Shown here piece by piece: positions 35,535 through 44,637 of a DNA stretch of 64,000 nucleotides. The notes beneath the pieces are model-generated. The model did no database searches. It had not been told where the DNA came from and worked only from the letters and a program-made list of their open reading frames with translations. How positions within the stretch are numbered: the first letter of the stretch is position 1; every line of letters begins with the position of its first letter. Origin of the DNA: Paenibacillus bovis (GTDB lineage: Bacteria > Bacillota > Bacilli > Bacillales > Bacillaceae_C); contig VEFU01000001.1 of the NCBI GenBank assembly GCA_007679095.1, forward strand, positions 186,001 through 250,000, given 5' to 3'. The position numbers were made by a program, and so were the translations under genes.

Positions 35535-36332
35535 ATGAATAATCATGAGATTGATTTTGAGATTTTTGGCGATGATATGCAATTTGTACAAGTTGAGCTA
35601 GACCCGCATGAGACAGTTATTGCGGAAGCGGGTAGTTTAATGATGATGAATGATGGGATACGTATGGAGACTGTCTTTGGAGATGGTTCTTCCAATCAAG
35701 GTAGCGGCTTGATGGGAAAACTAATGGGTGCTGGTAAACGACTTCTTACTGGAGAAAGTTTGTTTATGACGACATTTACAAATGAACGCTCCGGGAAAAA
35801 CCACGTATCTTTTGCCGCTCCTTATCCAGGAAAAATTATTCCGATGGATTTAAGTGAATTAGATGGAAAAATTATTTGTCAAAAAGATGCTTTTCTTGCA
35901 GCTGCAAAAGGAGTTTCTGTAGGAATCGAATTCCAACGTAAGATTGGGGTAGGATTTTTTGGTGGAGAAGGCTTCATTATGCAAAAGCTCGAAGGTGATG
36001 GAATGGCCTTTGTACACGCAGGTGGAACCATGTATAAAAAAACACTTCAACCTGGTGAAGTAGTTCGTGTTGATACTGGATGCCTTGTGGCCATGACGAA
36101 AGATGTTGACTATAACATCGAAATGGTAAAAGGTGTAAAAACAGCATTATTTGGTGGAGAGGGACTATTTTTTGCAACATTAAGAGGCCCTGGAACTATT
36201 TGGGTTCAATCCCTCCCATTCTCTAGACTTGCTAGTCGTGTCTTTGCTGCGGCACCACAAACGCCAGGTGGATCCTCCAAAGGTGAAGGTGGAATCGGTG
36301 GTCTCTTCGATATCCTTGGTGGCGATAGATAA
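35535..36332 (+). CDS. TIGR00266/AIM24 family protein
   Basis: 265 residues of the AIM24/DUF124 double-beta-barrel family. Typical features are [22 protein letters not shown], a glycine-rich [13 protein letters not shown]-like segment ([17 protein letters not shown]), [29 protein letters not shown] and a C-terminal [16 protein letters not shown]. These proteins are widespread and lack a firm biochemical role. The Gly-Ser-rich tail is common. AAGGATGGTG precedes the ATG. It is monocistronic, with a hairpin at 36373-36417. Confidence 0.85.
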   Translation: MNNHEIDFEIFGDDMQFVQVELDPHETVIAEAGSLMMMNDGIRMETVFGDGSSNQGSGLMGKLMGAGKRLLTGESLFMTTFTNERSGKNHVSFAAPYPGKIIPMDLSELDGKIICQKDAFLAAAKGVSVGIEFQRKIGVGFFGGEGFIMQKLEGDGMAFVHAGGTMYKKTLQPGEVVRVDTGCLVAMTKDVDYNIEMVKGVKTALFGGEGLFFATLRGPGTIWVQSLPFSRLASRVFAAAPQTPGGSSKGEGGIGGLFDILGGDR

Positions 36333-36343
36333 AAAAGTAAAAC

Positions 36344-36661
36344 AGGCTGGACAAGGAATTAAGATGGAATTAAAAGCCGAACTATCATTTGAATCAAACT
36401 CAAGATAGTTCGGCTTTATTTCATTTTAGAAGTCCTGTTCTCACAGGATGGGACTGTCCACTATACGAATTTAAAGTGTTCAGCGGAGGAAATACACGAA
36501 GACTCCTGCGGGTATGCGGTAGCCGGGAGACCCCACAGGCGCGTTCAGCGCCGAGGAGGCTTCCGAACCGCCCGCGGAAAGCGAAGTGTATTTCCGTAGC
36601 GGTATAGTTACACTAATTTTGTTCGAATCTACATCCAGTATAAATTGCTCTGTTCCATCCT
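36344..36661. repeat. Dispersed GC-rich repeat with terminator-like hairpin
   Basis: No gene is present. The block begins GGCTGGACA and ends TGTTCCATCC (imperfect inverted ends). It contains the hairpin AAAGCCGAACTATC/GATAGTTCGGCTTT (36373-36417), which can end the upstream transcript. A GC-rich core follows (AGCGGAGGAAATACACG...CCGCGGAAAGCGAAGTG, about 36480-36595) that matches the block near 1000-1500. A 72-codon plus-strand ORF inside it is rejected as coding. Confidence 0.7.
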
Positions 36662-36670
36662 CTGGTTTTA

Positions 36671-37231
36671 TTATTCCTTACCGATTACACCACAAACAAT
36701 ACGATCACCAGCATTACCAGCTGGGTTTGTTTTATAATCATCTGCTTTTTCATGAATAACTAGTGCACTACCATCTGCATCAAGCAGAGAGTTTTCTGCA
36801 CCTTGCTTTAATGTCAGACCAGGGGCTACTATTTCAACATCTACGACACCTTGAGCAGAAACTTCAATATTTGGTAAATCTCCAGCATGGAAACCTTTTG
36901 GATTTTCAAATCCATGTTCTTTTTTACCAGGATTAAAATGTCCTCCTGCTGATGTAAAATCAGGGGCTACACATTTTCCAGTTTCATGAATATGGATTGC
37001 CTTTGTCCCTGGCTCTAAACCTTCTGCTTTCACGCGGATTTTAACACCCTTGCTTGATTCTGTAAACGTTGCAGTGCCTATCTTTTCTTCATCTCCATTG
37101 ATTAGATCAATTTCGATTGGAGTTGGAGTACTAGTGCTAGCAGCTGATGTAATAAGTATGTTGTCAGCATTACCAACTCCTAATAGGATAGTAAAAAGAA
37201 CTATTGCTATAGAAAATAGCATTTTTTTCAT
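36671..37231 (-). CDS. sodC: Cu/Zn superoxide dismutase family protein, exported
   Basis: 186 residues. An N-terminal signal sequence (MLFSIAIVLFTILLGVGNA) precedes a SodC domain. Metal-ligand motifs are all present: AIHIHETGKC (two Cu His), GGHFNP (bridging His), HGFENPKGFHAGDLPN (Zn His and Asp) and ALVIHEKADDY (fourth Cu His). The disulphide cysteines and active-site Arg (GDRIVCGVIG) also remain. Because the Cu ligands appear complete, real dismutase activity is plausible, unlike Bacillus YojM, which has lost a Cu ligand. It is exported, without a lipobox. GGAGG precedes the ATG. Confidence 0.88.
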   Translation of the reverse strand: MKKMLFSIAIVLFTILLGVGNADNILITSAASTSTPTPIEIDLINGDEEKIGTATFTESSKGVKIRVKAEGLEPGTKAIHIHETGKCVAPDFTSAGGHFNPGKKEHGFENPKGFHAGDLPNIEVSAQGVVDVEIVAPGLTLKQGAENSLLDADGSALVIHEKADDYKTNPAGNAGDRIVCGVIGKE

Positions 37232-37309
37232 GTTGTAATCCTCCTATGTTTAGAATCATTTAGCATCATTCCCAACAATGCTGTTTTTTATTTAAACACA
37301 GGTAATTTT

Positions 37310-37996
37310 CTATCTTTCCTCTTCTAAATACATATTAGTATGATTAATGAGTTTCAGATCCTTTGGTATTTTGAGATATAGGTAATCTATTTTAGTACTT
37401 GAATGGTCAAGTATACTATCGCTTTCTGATGTGAACTGTGTAATTGTAAATTCCTTTTGATATATATTATAGTTATACAACCTCACACCGGAAGAACCGA
37501 TTAATTGGATAGTATCATTTTCTAATTTCACATCCAAGGAATGTAATTCTTGCGTAACGTCTACTTTATCCATTACAACACTTGCATAATATTTTGCCTC
37601 TACCAACCCATCGTTAACCGTCTTTCTTTCTAGTACGATTGGCCCGTTAAAGCTTCCTTCTACTACTCTTAAATGAAGTTCTTCCTTATCATAATTAAAC
37701 TCCCAAGCACTCTTAATATAATCATCATACTGAGGACGGTCATCAAGTATTATCTCCGCTTTATTAAATGGATTTTCTTCATTCGCTTCCACAATTCTTA
37801 TATTGCTATTACTTTTTTCGGGTAGTAATTCATAAATAAAAACCGATGCAATAATGACAACAACGTAAAGTAATAATAATGATTTTACAATCCGTTTATG
37901 TCGGTAAGTTTTACTACTTAATATTAAGACTTTAAACGCAACTATTAATACACTGACTAAAATCAACGTTACTAATATGGCTGCCAGAATTTTCAT
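37310..37996 (-). CDS. Membrane-anchored hypothetical protein, last gene of the GntR-ABC operon
   Basis: 228 residues. Two N-terminal hydrophobic helices (ILAAILVTLILVSVLIVAFKVLIL and SLLLLYVVVIIASVFIYEL) are followed by about 165 residues that should face outside, with beta-rich character. No known domain is recognised. Its ATG overlaps the stop of the permease gene (ATGA), so it belongs to the GntR-ATPase-permease operon and is probably an accessory subunit of that transporter. Confidence 0.65.
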   Translation of the reverse strand: MKILAAILVTLILVSVLIVAFKVLILSSKTYRHKRIVKSLLLLYVVVIIASVFIYELLPEKSNSNIRIVEANEENPFNKAEIILDDRPQYDDYIKSAWEFNYDKEELHLRVVEGSFNGPIVLERKTVNDGLVEAKYYASVVMDKVDVTQELHSLDVKLENDTIQLIGSSGVRLYNYNIYQKEFTITQFTSESDSILDHSSTKIDYLYLKIPKDLKLINHTNMYLEEER

Positions 37997-38742
37997 TTTC
38001 TAACCTCCAATCGATTCGTCATTATTATAGAAGTTACGAATAAAAGTGCAGAAATTACAATTATTTTTACAGTAAATAGCCCTAATGAAGCTTCTTTAAA
38101 AATAAATTCATATACTTTTTTTACATTGTCGCCTCCACTTACTCCATCGACTACCATTAAACCGAATAATAGAACAGGTAGAAGGATTGAAAATACTTTA
38201 TTTATTTGAATAAGCATCCCCGCGAAATAACCCATTGAACTAAATAATACAAGTAATAGCACAGTTGCAATAATACCTATTAATAACTCATTTGGCTTTG
38301 CATATACACCACCAGCAATATGCAGTTGAACATCACTATCGAAATAGGTGATGATTCGCAAAAAGTAACTAGATGCCATTGCTAAAATTCCTGCAACCAC
38401 ACTCGCTGTAATTAAGAATAATATATTCGCAATATTACTACTTAGTCGATTTGTCACAAATGAGAAATCATCATAACGTGTTGCTCGTGCAGTTATTAAG
38501 ATTCCGGAAATAAGCGCCCATATCATCGATAGCATAATAACCATATTAGCTGAATAATAGTACAAATTAATTTCTAATTCATCACTAAAAAAACCTGAGC
38601 TAGCCACTCCTGTAAGTGATAAAATAATTCCCAAAATTTGCGTCATAGCTAGCGAGGAAAATACGCCAAGAAATGCTCTTGTTTTAAAGCTAAATTGTTT
38701 TTTTACTAGATTAGTTATGTTCACTTCGGCTAAAGACATCAT
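37993..38742 (-). CDS. ABC transporter permease of a GntR-controlled exporter
   Basis: About 249 residues with six hydrophobic helices (for example VFSSLAMTQILGIILSLTG, NMVIMLSMIWALISGILI, LFLITASVVAGILAMASSYF), matching the ABC-2-like permeases that accompany YtrA-type regulators. The start is one of two adjacent ATG codons (38742 or 38739) after GGAGGG. It overlaps the ATPase gene by about 30 bp, so translation is coupled. Substrate unknown; relatives respond to cell-wall stress or antibiotics. Confidence 0.75.
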   Translation of the reverse strand: MMSLAEVNITNLVKKQFSFKTRAFLGVFSSLAMTQILGIILSLTGVASSGFFSDELEINLYYYSANMVIMLSMIWALISGILITARATRYDDFSFVTNRLSSNIANILFLITASVVAGILAMASSYFLRIITYFDSDVQLHIAGGVYAKPNELLIGIIATVLLLVLFSSMGYFAGMLIQINKVFSILLPVLLFGLMVVDGVSGGDNVKKVYEFIFKEASLGLFTVKIIVISALLFVTSIIMTNRLEVRK

Positions 38743-39622
38743 CAATCCCTCCCTTTCCTCGATTTGTCAAATAAACACATATATCATTACAAGAAATAGG
38801 TGAGAATTTTAGACCCTTTTGGCGTGCCTGCTCGATTTCCATTTCCTCAAAATCATTTTTCATAACAGCATACACCTGATCGACCCCTACTTCTTTTTGA
38901 TAAATGATGTCCTTTTCGTTAGTAAGGTTGGCAACTACACTCTTCTTGCCTTGAACTCCAATTGCCCACTCTTTCAATTCTGAAATAGGCATGTGGAGAT
39001 GGATATCCCCGTCTTTTACTAACATGACGTCTTCTAGTAAATCCTCAATCTCCTCTAGATGATGACTAGATATGATGATGGTTCTCGGATATGCAATGTA
39101 ATCTTTTAGTAAAGCTCGATAAAAATCCTTACGTACCGCTGCATCCATCCCTGTTGTCGGTTCATCAAAAATCGTTAGAGCGCAATGTGCGGATAATCCA
39201 AAAATCATATTGAAAGTACTCGTCATTCCTTTTGAGAGATTGTTATGGTATTGATATGCATCAATTGCAAAGTAATCTAACAGTCGTAAAGCTAGTTCCA
39301 AATCAAAATTTTCATAAAAACGTGCTGCTTCTTCTAATATTTGTCCTAAATTTAATGCAGGTGGCAGTGTCATTTGATCATCAATAAAAATGCTATTAGC
39401 TGAGACGAAAAGATTATTAAAAGGTGATTTTCCAAACACCTTTAGTTCACCTGAAGTCTGATGTATAAAACCTGCGATAATTTTTAGCAAAGTAGTCTTT
39501 CCAACACCATTTCTTCCTATTAAACCTGTTATCTTATTTTCTTGAATTGTAAATGACATATTATTTAATACATTCTTGCTCCCATAACGCTTCACCAGAT
39601 TGGAACATTCAATCACATTCAT
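38711..39622 (-). CDS. ABC transporter ATP-binding protein (YtrB/BcrA-like)
   Basis: 303 residues. Walker A GLIGRNGVGKTTLLK, a Walker B of the form CALTIFDEPTTGMD, and an H-loop IISSHHLEEI are clear. The signature motif is degenerate (NLSKGMTST instead of LSGGQ), which is common in YtrB-like exporters. The C-terminal 80 residues form an extra regulatory region. GGAGGC precedes the ATG at 39622, two bases after the stop of the regulator gene. It partners the permease at 37993-38742. Confidence 0.87.
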   Translation of the reverse strand: MNVIECSNLVKRYGSKNVLNNMSFTIQENKITGLIGRNGVGKTTLLKIIAGFIHQTSGELKVFGKSPFNNLFVSANSIFIDDQMTLPPALNLGQILEEAARFYENFDLELALRLLDYFAIDAYQYHNNLSKGMTSTFNMIFGLSAHCALTIFDEPTTGMDAAVRKDFYRALLKDYIAYPRTIIISSHHLEEIEDLLEDVMLVKDGDIHLHMPISELKEWAIGVQGKKSVVANLTNEKDIIYQKEVGVDQVYAVMKNDFEEMEIEQARQKGLKFSPISCNDICVYLTNRGKGGIDDVFSRSEHN

Positions 39623-39623
39623 G

Positions 39624-39998
39624 TTACTTGCCTCCTTTTCTAGCTAATCTAATCATTTCAAACAATTCGTTTTCCCCAACTTGTAGCCTTTCTGCTTCTA
39701 AAACAAGTTCCTGAACTAATCCTTTTAATGTTTCATTCTTTCGCTTACTTAAAATTTTCTCTTTCGCTTCCTCTGTAACGAACATTCCAAGACCACGTTT
39801 TTTGTATAAAATATTTTCATCCGCCAATATATTCAGCCCCTTTGCAGCTGTCGCAGGATTGATATTAAACATTTCCGCAAGTTGGTATTGCGAATAAACT
39901 TTATCGTCACTTACAAAATTTCCGCTGATGATTTCATTTTCAAGCCATTCGGAAATTTGCACATAAATTGGTTTCGAACTGTCTGAAGGTAAAATCAC
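39624..39998 (-). CDS. GntR-family (YtrA-like) transcriptional regulator
   Basis: About 124 residues. The N-terminal winged helix (PIYVQISEWLENEIISGNFVSDDKVYSQYQLAEMFNINPATAAKGLNIL) has the GntR pattern and is followed by a short C-terminal helix, the YtrA subclass typical of repressors of ABC operons. I choose the GTG at 39998 (VILPSDSSKP), 7 nt after AAAGGGGG; an upstream ATG at 40019 overlaps that site. A perfect inverted repeat overlapping its promoter (40025-40040) suggests autorepression. Confidence 0.85.
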   Translation of the reverse strand: MILPSDSSKPIYVQISEWLENEIISGNFVSDDKVYSQYQLAEMFNINPATAAKGLNILADENILYKKRGLGMFVTEEAKEKILSKRKNETLKGLVQELVLEAERLQVGENELFEMIRLARKGGK

Positions 39999-40024
39999 AC
40001 AGTTACCCCCTTTCAACAATAGTG

Positions 40025-40070
40025 CATTACTGTTGTAATGTAGTATATTCTAATACGAAAAAAAATACAA
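40025..40070 (-). promoter_or_regulatory. Promoter and operator of the GntR-ABC operon
   Basis: On the minus strand TTGTAT (40065-40070) and TATACT (40042-40047) are separated by exactly 17 bp. Immediately downstream, at the likely transcription start, lies the perfect inverted repeat CATTAC-N4-GTAATG (40025-40040), a likely YtrA-type operator. Confidence 0.7.
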
Positions 40071-40217
40071 CAATAAAATGTAATTATTAGAAATTTCCTT
40101 ATTGCAATTCTAATTCGGAGTGTTTTACTGTACTTTTTAACATTTCTTCGCTACGATAGTATCATTGGAAATTTTTAGTTACATACTATATTTGATTACA
40201 ACAAGGAGATGAAAAGA

Positions 40218-41051
40218 GTGAAAGACACATGGGGCCTACTTCATTCTGGGTACAATGATGCTGCAGTGAATATGGCACTAGATGAATGTCTGCTCCTTTG
40301 GCATAGTAAAGGCGAGATACCACCTGTCCTTCGATTTTATGGTTGGGAGCGACCAACTCTATCTGTCGGTCATTTTCAGAAAGTAGAACGATCAATCGAT
40401 TTTACCGGAGTAGAACGTCATAAATGTCAGTTTGTCCGTAGATTAACTGGAGGAAGTGCCGTTTTACATGACGATGAATTAACATATAGTCTTGTTGTTT
40501 CAGAGGATAAACCGTACATAGCCGACTCTATTCGCAAAGCCTACTATACGTTATCTAAAGGGATACTTGAGGGCTTTAGAGAGCTCGGAATTGATGTTGA
40601 TTATTCTCGACCTGAAGAACATTTTACAAGAGAAACAACAGCCGTTTGTTTTGAAAGACCTTCTGATTATGAAATGCTTGTGGAAGGGAAAAAAATTTCT
40701 GGTCATGCACAAACACGTAAAAAAGGTGTCTTACTTCAGCATGGCTCTTTACCGTTCACCATTAACAAACAAATGTTATTTGATTTATTTGCTTTCTCGA
40801 CGGAAGAACTTCGTGCTAGAAAACGAGATGACTTTTCGAATAAGGCAATAGCGATGAATGATGTTTCCAAGGAGCTCATTACATATGAAAAAGCGAAAAA
40901 AGCATTTGAAATAGGTTTTCAAAGAGGATTAGACCTTGAGTTTACTCCATTTGAGTTAACGAAAGAGCAATGGGATGAAGTACATGCTTTAGCAGATTCA
41001 AAATATCGATTAGAAGAATGGAACTTCAAAAAAGCGAAAGCAGGTGTTTAA
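40218..41051 (+). CDS. lipM: Octanoyl-[acyl-carrier protein]:protein octanoyltransferase LipM
   Basis: LipM transfers octanoate from acyl carrier protein to the GcvH lipoyl domain in Gram-positive lipoate synthesis. The protein has the biotin/lipoate ligase fold ([82 protein letters not shown]). The catalytic Cys is in [12 protein letters not shown]. The GTG at 40218 ([10 protein letters not shown]) is the start because AAGGAG lies 9 nt before it; the ATG at 40209 directly abuts that site. Length about 277 matches B. subtilis LipM. lipA follows 4 bp later. Confidence 0.88.
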   Translation: MKDTWGLLHSGYNDAAVNMALDECLLLWHSKGEIPPVLRFYGWERPTLSVGHFQKVERSIDFTGVERHKCQFVRRLTGGSAVLHDDELTYSLVVSEDKPYIADSIRKAYYTLSKGILEGFRELGIDVDYSRPEEHFTRETTAVCFERPSDYEMLVEGKKISGHAQTRKKGVLLQHGSLPFTINKQMLFDLFAFSTEELRARKRDDFSNKAIAMNDVSKELITYEKAKKAFEIGFQRGLDLEFTPFELTKEQWDEVHALADSKYRLEEWNFKKAKAGV

Positions 41052-41055
41052 AAAA

Positions 41056-41997
41056 GTGGCTAATAAAGAATACATTAGAAAACCTGAGTGGCTGAAAACA
41101 AAAATTAATACAAATGAATCCTATCAAGGTTTAAAAAAGTTAATGCGTGGTCAAAGATTAAACACAGTTTGTGAAGAGGCTCGTTGCCCTAATATTCACG
41201 AATGTTGGAGCGAAAGAAAAACCGCTACCTTTATGATACTAGGTGACACTTGTACAAGAGGATGTCGTTTTTGCGCCGTCAAAACAGGTCTACCAAATGA
41301 ATTAGACTGGGGCGAACCAGCTCGTGTGGCTGAATCTGTAAAAATTATGGGACTTAAGCATGTCGTCGTAACTGCAGTTGCTCGTGACGATTTAAATGAT
41401 GGTGGTGCAGCTGTTTTTGCAGAAACAGTACGAGCTATTCGTAGAGAAAACCCTGGATGTACAATTGAAATCTTACCATCTGACATGAAGGGAGACTATG
41501 AAAGTCTAACGACATTAATGTCTAGTGGCCCTGATATTTTCAACCATAATATCGAAACAGTAGAACGCTTAACTCCAAAAGTTCGTGCACGTGCTCAATA
41601 TTGGCGTTCACTTGAGCTTTTAAAGCGAGTAAAAGAAATCGCTCCAAATACCCCTACAAAATCTAGTATCATGGTTGGTCTCGGGGAAACAAAAGAGGAG
41701 ATTTTAAAAGCAATGGATGACTTACTCGACCATAATGTGGATATTATGACGATTGGTCAATACTTACAGCCTACGAAACAACATCTGATGGTGGAACGTT
41801 ATTATCACCCAGACGAGTTTGCTGAATTAAAGGAAATTGCTTTATCAAAAGGATTCAGCCATTGTGAATCTGGCCCACTTGTTCGTTCTTCCTATCATGC
41901 AGATGAGCAAGTTAGCAATGCTGCTGCACAGCGACGCATTAAATACATGCAAGGTGTAGAGCAACAAGAGCAAAAAGTAGTAGACTTTAACTTTTAA
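41056..41997 (+). CDS. lipA: Lipoyl synthase
   Basis: A radical-SAM enzyme that inserts two sulfurs into the octanoyl chain. The auxiliary Fe-S cluster cysteines are in [12 protein letters not shown], and the radical-SAM CxxxCxxC in [11 protein letters not shown]. The C-terminal Ser ligand region ([13 protein letters not shown]) is present. I choose the GTG at 41056 ([13 protein letters not shown]) because it aligns with the usual start of Bacillus LipA; an in-frame GTG at 41044 overlaps lipM. Encoded after lipM, it completes a two-step lipoylation unit. Confidence 0.92.
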   Translation: MANKEYIRKPEWLKTKINTNESYQGLKKLMRGQRLNTVCEEARCPNIHECWSERKTATFMILGDTCTRGCRFCAVKTGLPNELDWGEPARVAESVKIMGLKHVVVTAVARDDLNDGGAAVFAETVRAIRRENPGCTIEILPSDMKGDYESLTTLMSSGPDIFNHNIETVERLTPKVRARAQYWRSLELLKRVKEIAPNTPTKSSIMVGLGETKEEILKAMDDLLDHNVDIMTIGQYLQPTKQHLMVERYYHPDEFAELKEIALSKGFSHCESGPLVRSSYHADEQVSNAAAQRRIKYMQGVEQQEQKVVDFNF

Positions 41998-42003
41998 CTA
42001 ATA

Positions 42004-42046
42004 AAGCGCGATTCCATGGAAACAATCCATGAAATCGCGCTTTTCT
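42004..42046 (+). terminator. Terminator of lipM-lipA
   Basis: AAGCGCGATT and AATCGCGCTT form the outer stem, with an inner CCATGGA/TCCATG pairing, followed by TTTTCTTTG. Confidence 0.85.
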
Positions 42047-42378
42047 TTGTCTAGCTACAGGCGCTAGCGGCTCGAGGTCAAATAACCTACACCAATGAAA
42101 GGCAAACTACGCCTTTCTTTGGTGCAGAACATTTGCTTGTCGCGGGCCCGCACGATGCGGGTCAGGAAGACGTTGCAACAGGATGTTGCGCCCTTAGTCT
42201 TCCTTCAATTATGAGCGCCTTCCGCTTTTCTTTGTCTAGCTACAGCTCCTAGCGACTAGCAAATTTACGTTTTCTTCCTACGATAAGTCAACATCGACTC
42301 GTTCCTCGTCGTGTTTCCTTTATCTCGTCAGAAATCTTTAAATTTGTACGTCGCTGAACAGTCGCTTCCGCTTTTCTT
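42045..42378. repeat. Two tandem TTGTCTAGCTACAG-type Bacillaceae repeats
   Basis: The phrase TTTTCTTTGTCTAGCTACAG starts at 42040 and again around 42230. Each unit closes with CTTCCGCTTTTCTTT (about 42227 and 42378). Unit bodies differ (the first has GC-rich CGGGCCCGC...GCGGG, the second is AT-richer). Similar TTGTCTAGC repeats are common between genes in Bacillaceae. No gene is seen in 41998-42377. Confidence 0.65.
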
Positions 42379-43616
42379 TATACCCATAGCCATTTCCAGA
42401 TTTCTTTTGGTGTGGCGTTTTTTCCGTACATGAGAATACCAATTTTGAATATTTTTCCTGCAGCCTTCATAATTAACCAGATGGTAATTAAGAGGATTGG
42501 AAGTGATATTAGTATTTCTAGCCATGGCCATTCTTCTAACATCGCAAGTCGAATAATCCATACAGATGGTGATGTTAATGGGAAAAATGAGCCGATTTTT
42601 GCCATAAGACCACTTGGGTCGTTTATGATTGGGGCAATAAAAATTAATGGTAAGAATGGTAGCATCATGACAAATCCTTGGAAGTTACTAGTAGCTGTCA
42701 TGTCTTCCACCGTTGCACCAATCGCCACGAAAATAGCTGCGAATAATAAATATCCAGAAAGTGCTAATAACAGCAATAATAATAATTCAGGTACTAATAA
42801 GTATTTCATTAATGGAATATCTGTCTTCCAAGCGACAAGTGGTAGTAGGAAAACTAGCCAAACTGCAACTTGAGTAATCCCTAGTACGAAATAACCGATT
42901 ATCTTCCCTTGCATTAAATCTCCTGGAGTTACAGAGGAAAGAATTATTTCGGCAACTTTTTCTTTCTTTTCTTGAGATGCAGAAGTGAATATCATCATTC
43001 CAGTCATTACGATAGAAAAGAGAATGATACCAGCAAATGCGGCTGGGACAATCCGTTTTAAGGCATCTTCCTCATCCCCAGCACCTTCTTCACCGTCAAT
43101 AATTGCGTCATCCGTGCTCGCATCCGCCTGCTCAATTGTAATTCCTTTTACAATGACTTGCTCTTGCTCAGTTGTTAATCCTAATCTTTCTATTTGTATC
43201 TGACGTATTGGTGCTTCCAAAGTATAAGCTTCATAAATAAAGTTATCACTAACATCATCACTTAGATACAATTGAATCGACCCTTGTTCTAGTGACTCTT
43301 CCGTAAGTGGAATATACACGGAGTTTTCCGTATTAACTACTTGCTCCTTTATTTCATCTACAGTTAAATCCGTCAAGTGTAAATCCCAATTCAATTGCTG
43401 CTGTTCCGCAATTTGCTTTACACTATCCCACACTTGCAATTCATCTAATACAAATACATTAACCGGCTCTGCTTCTTTATCGTCATTATTAAATAATTGT
43501 GGTACGAAAAAGAAAAACATAAAAATAATAGGTGTCAGTAATAAAGAAATAATAAATGATTTATTCATCATATTTCGCTTTATTTCCCATTTAGCGACCT
43601 TTAAGCTGTTACGCAT
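42378..43616 (-). CDS. ABC transporter permease (NatB/YhaP-like)
   Basis: 412 residues. An N-terminal helix (SFIISLLLTPIIFMFFFFVP) is followed by a large extracytoplasmic domain of about 150 residues. Five or six C-terminal helices follow (IVPAAFAGIILFSIVMTGMMIF, VAEIILSSVTPGDLMQGKIIGYFVLG). This ABC-2 permease layout, including the EIILSSVTPGDLMQGK motif, is that of NatB and YhaP, linked to Na+ or toxic compound efflux. It shares one base with the ATPase gene (TAATG), so the two are cotranslated. Confidence 0.83.
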   Translation of the reverse strand: MRNSLKVAKWEIKRNMMNKSFIISLLLTPIIFMFFFFVPQLFNNDDKEAEPVNVFVLDELQVWDSVKQIAEQQQLNWDLHLTDLTVDEIKEQVVNTENSVYIPLTEESLEQGSIQLYLSDDVSDNFIYEAYTLEAPIRQIQIERLGLTTEQEQVIVKGITIEQADASTDDAIIDGEEGAGDEEDALKRIVPAAFAGIILFSIVMTGMMIFTSASQEKKEKVAEIILSSVTPGDLMQGKIIGYFVLGITQVAVWLVFLLPLVAWKTDIPLMKYLLVPELLLLLLLALSGYLLFAAIFVAIGATVEDMTATSNFQGFVMMLPFLPLIFIAPIINDPSGLMAKIGSFFPLTSPSVWIIRLAMLEEWPWLEILISLPILLITIWLIMKAAGKIFKIGILMYGKNATPKEIWKWLWV

Positions 43617-44530
43617 TATTGAGCACCTCCTTGTTGAGCAGTGGCTACATCAATAAATATTTCATGAAGGGAAATGCGATCAATAGATAATTCCTGTATA
43701 TTCAAGGATTCAGGCAATTGTCTTAACCACTCTGTCACACGTACATCTTGAGATAAATATAAAACATTCACTTCTCCTTTTTGTTCCACACGTTGCACAT
43801 GAGGAATTCGCTCCAGTATGCTACTATCATTTTTACCACGTAATGTACATTTGAAATTAGCATACTCATTCTTCACGTCTTCTAACGAACCATAAATTAC
43901 TTTTCTTCCTTGGCTGATCATAAAGAGTCGGTCACAAATTTCTTCTACCATATTCATTTGATGAGATGATAATAAAATTGCAGTTCCGTTATCTGCCAGT
44001 GCTTTAATTTCTTTCTTAAACACTTCCTGACTAACAGGATCTAACCCTGAAAATGGCTCGTCCAAAATTAATAATTCCGGTTCATGGATAATGGAACCAA
44101 TAAACTGTACTTTTTGTCCCATCCCTTTCGAGAGTTCTTCGACCGATACTTTCTCTTTCCCTTCAAGGCCAAGCTTAGCTAAATATTCCATCGCTCGCTC
44201 TCTAGCTTTTTTTATTGGATAATCTTTTAGTTCTGCTAAATATAGAATCATATCCATTACTTTAACGTTCTTATATAGACCTCGTTCTTCTGGAAGGTAA
44301 CCAATTTTTTGACGTGGAATTTCATTCTTAGCATAATTATGAAATTCAATGCTTCCCTCATCTGGGTACATAATTCCCATAATGTTACGGATCGTCGTTG
44401 ATTTCCCAGCTCCATTAGGTCCTAAAATCGCCATTATTTCACCTTTACGGACATCGAATGATATATCTTGGATAACATTTTTAGATTTAAAAGACTTACC
44501 AAGATTTTTCACTGATAATACATTTTCCAT
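43616..44530 (-). CDS. ABC transporter ATP-binding protein (NatA/YhaQ-like)
   Basis: 304 residues. Walker A ILGPNGAGKSTTIRNI, signature ELSKGMGQKVQFIG, Walker B LLILDEPFSGLDP and H-loop LLSSHQMNMVEEI are all present. A DUF4162-like C-terminal region follows, which is typical of the NatA group. GGAGG precedes the ATG. It pairs with the permease gene immediately downstream. The likely function is export of Na+ or another cation or toxic compound, inferred from the family. Confidence 0.87.
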   Translation of the reverse strand: MENVLSVKNLGKSFKSKNVIQDISFDVRKGEIMAILGPNGAGKSTTIRNIMGIMYPDEGSIEFHNYAKNEIPRQKIGYLPEERGLYKNVKVMDMILYLAELKDYPIKKARERAMEYLAKLGLEGKEKVSVEELSKGMGQKVQFIGSIIHEPELLILDEPFSGLDPVSQEVFKKEIKALADNGTAILLSSHQMNMVEEICDRLFMISQGRKVIYGSLEDVKNEYANFKCTLRGKNDSSILERIPHVQRVEQKGEVNVLYLSQDVRVTEWLRQLPESLNIQELSIDRISLHEIFIDVATAQQGGAQ

Positions 44531-44601
44531 GACATCGTCCTCCTATCTACTGTAATACGAGTCGAACATATAATAAGTTCCCTATATTCTTAAAAAACAA
44601 A

Positions 44602-44629
44602 AAGACACTTGAGAGAACCTCAGTGTCTT
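44602..44629 (-). terminator. Terminator of the DUF368 gene
   Basis: AAGACACTTGAG and CTCAGTGTCTT form the stem (one bulge), with T-runs on the minus-strand side (TTTTTGTTTTTTAAG). Confidence 0.8.
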
Positions 44630-44637
44630 ATGCAAAT

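Noticed and set aside
36389-36607. 72-codon plus-strand ORF
   Set aside because: It begins in a terminator hairpin and runs through a GC-rich repeat found elsewhere in the window.
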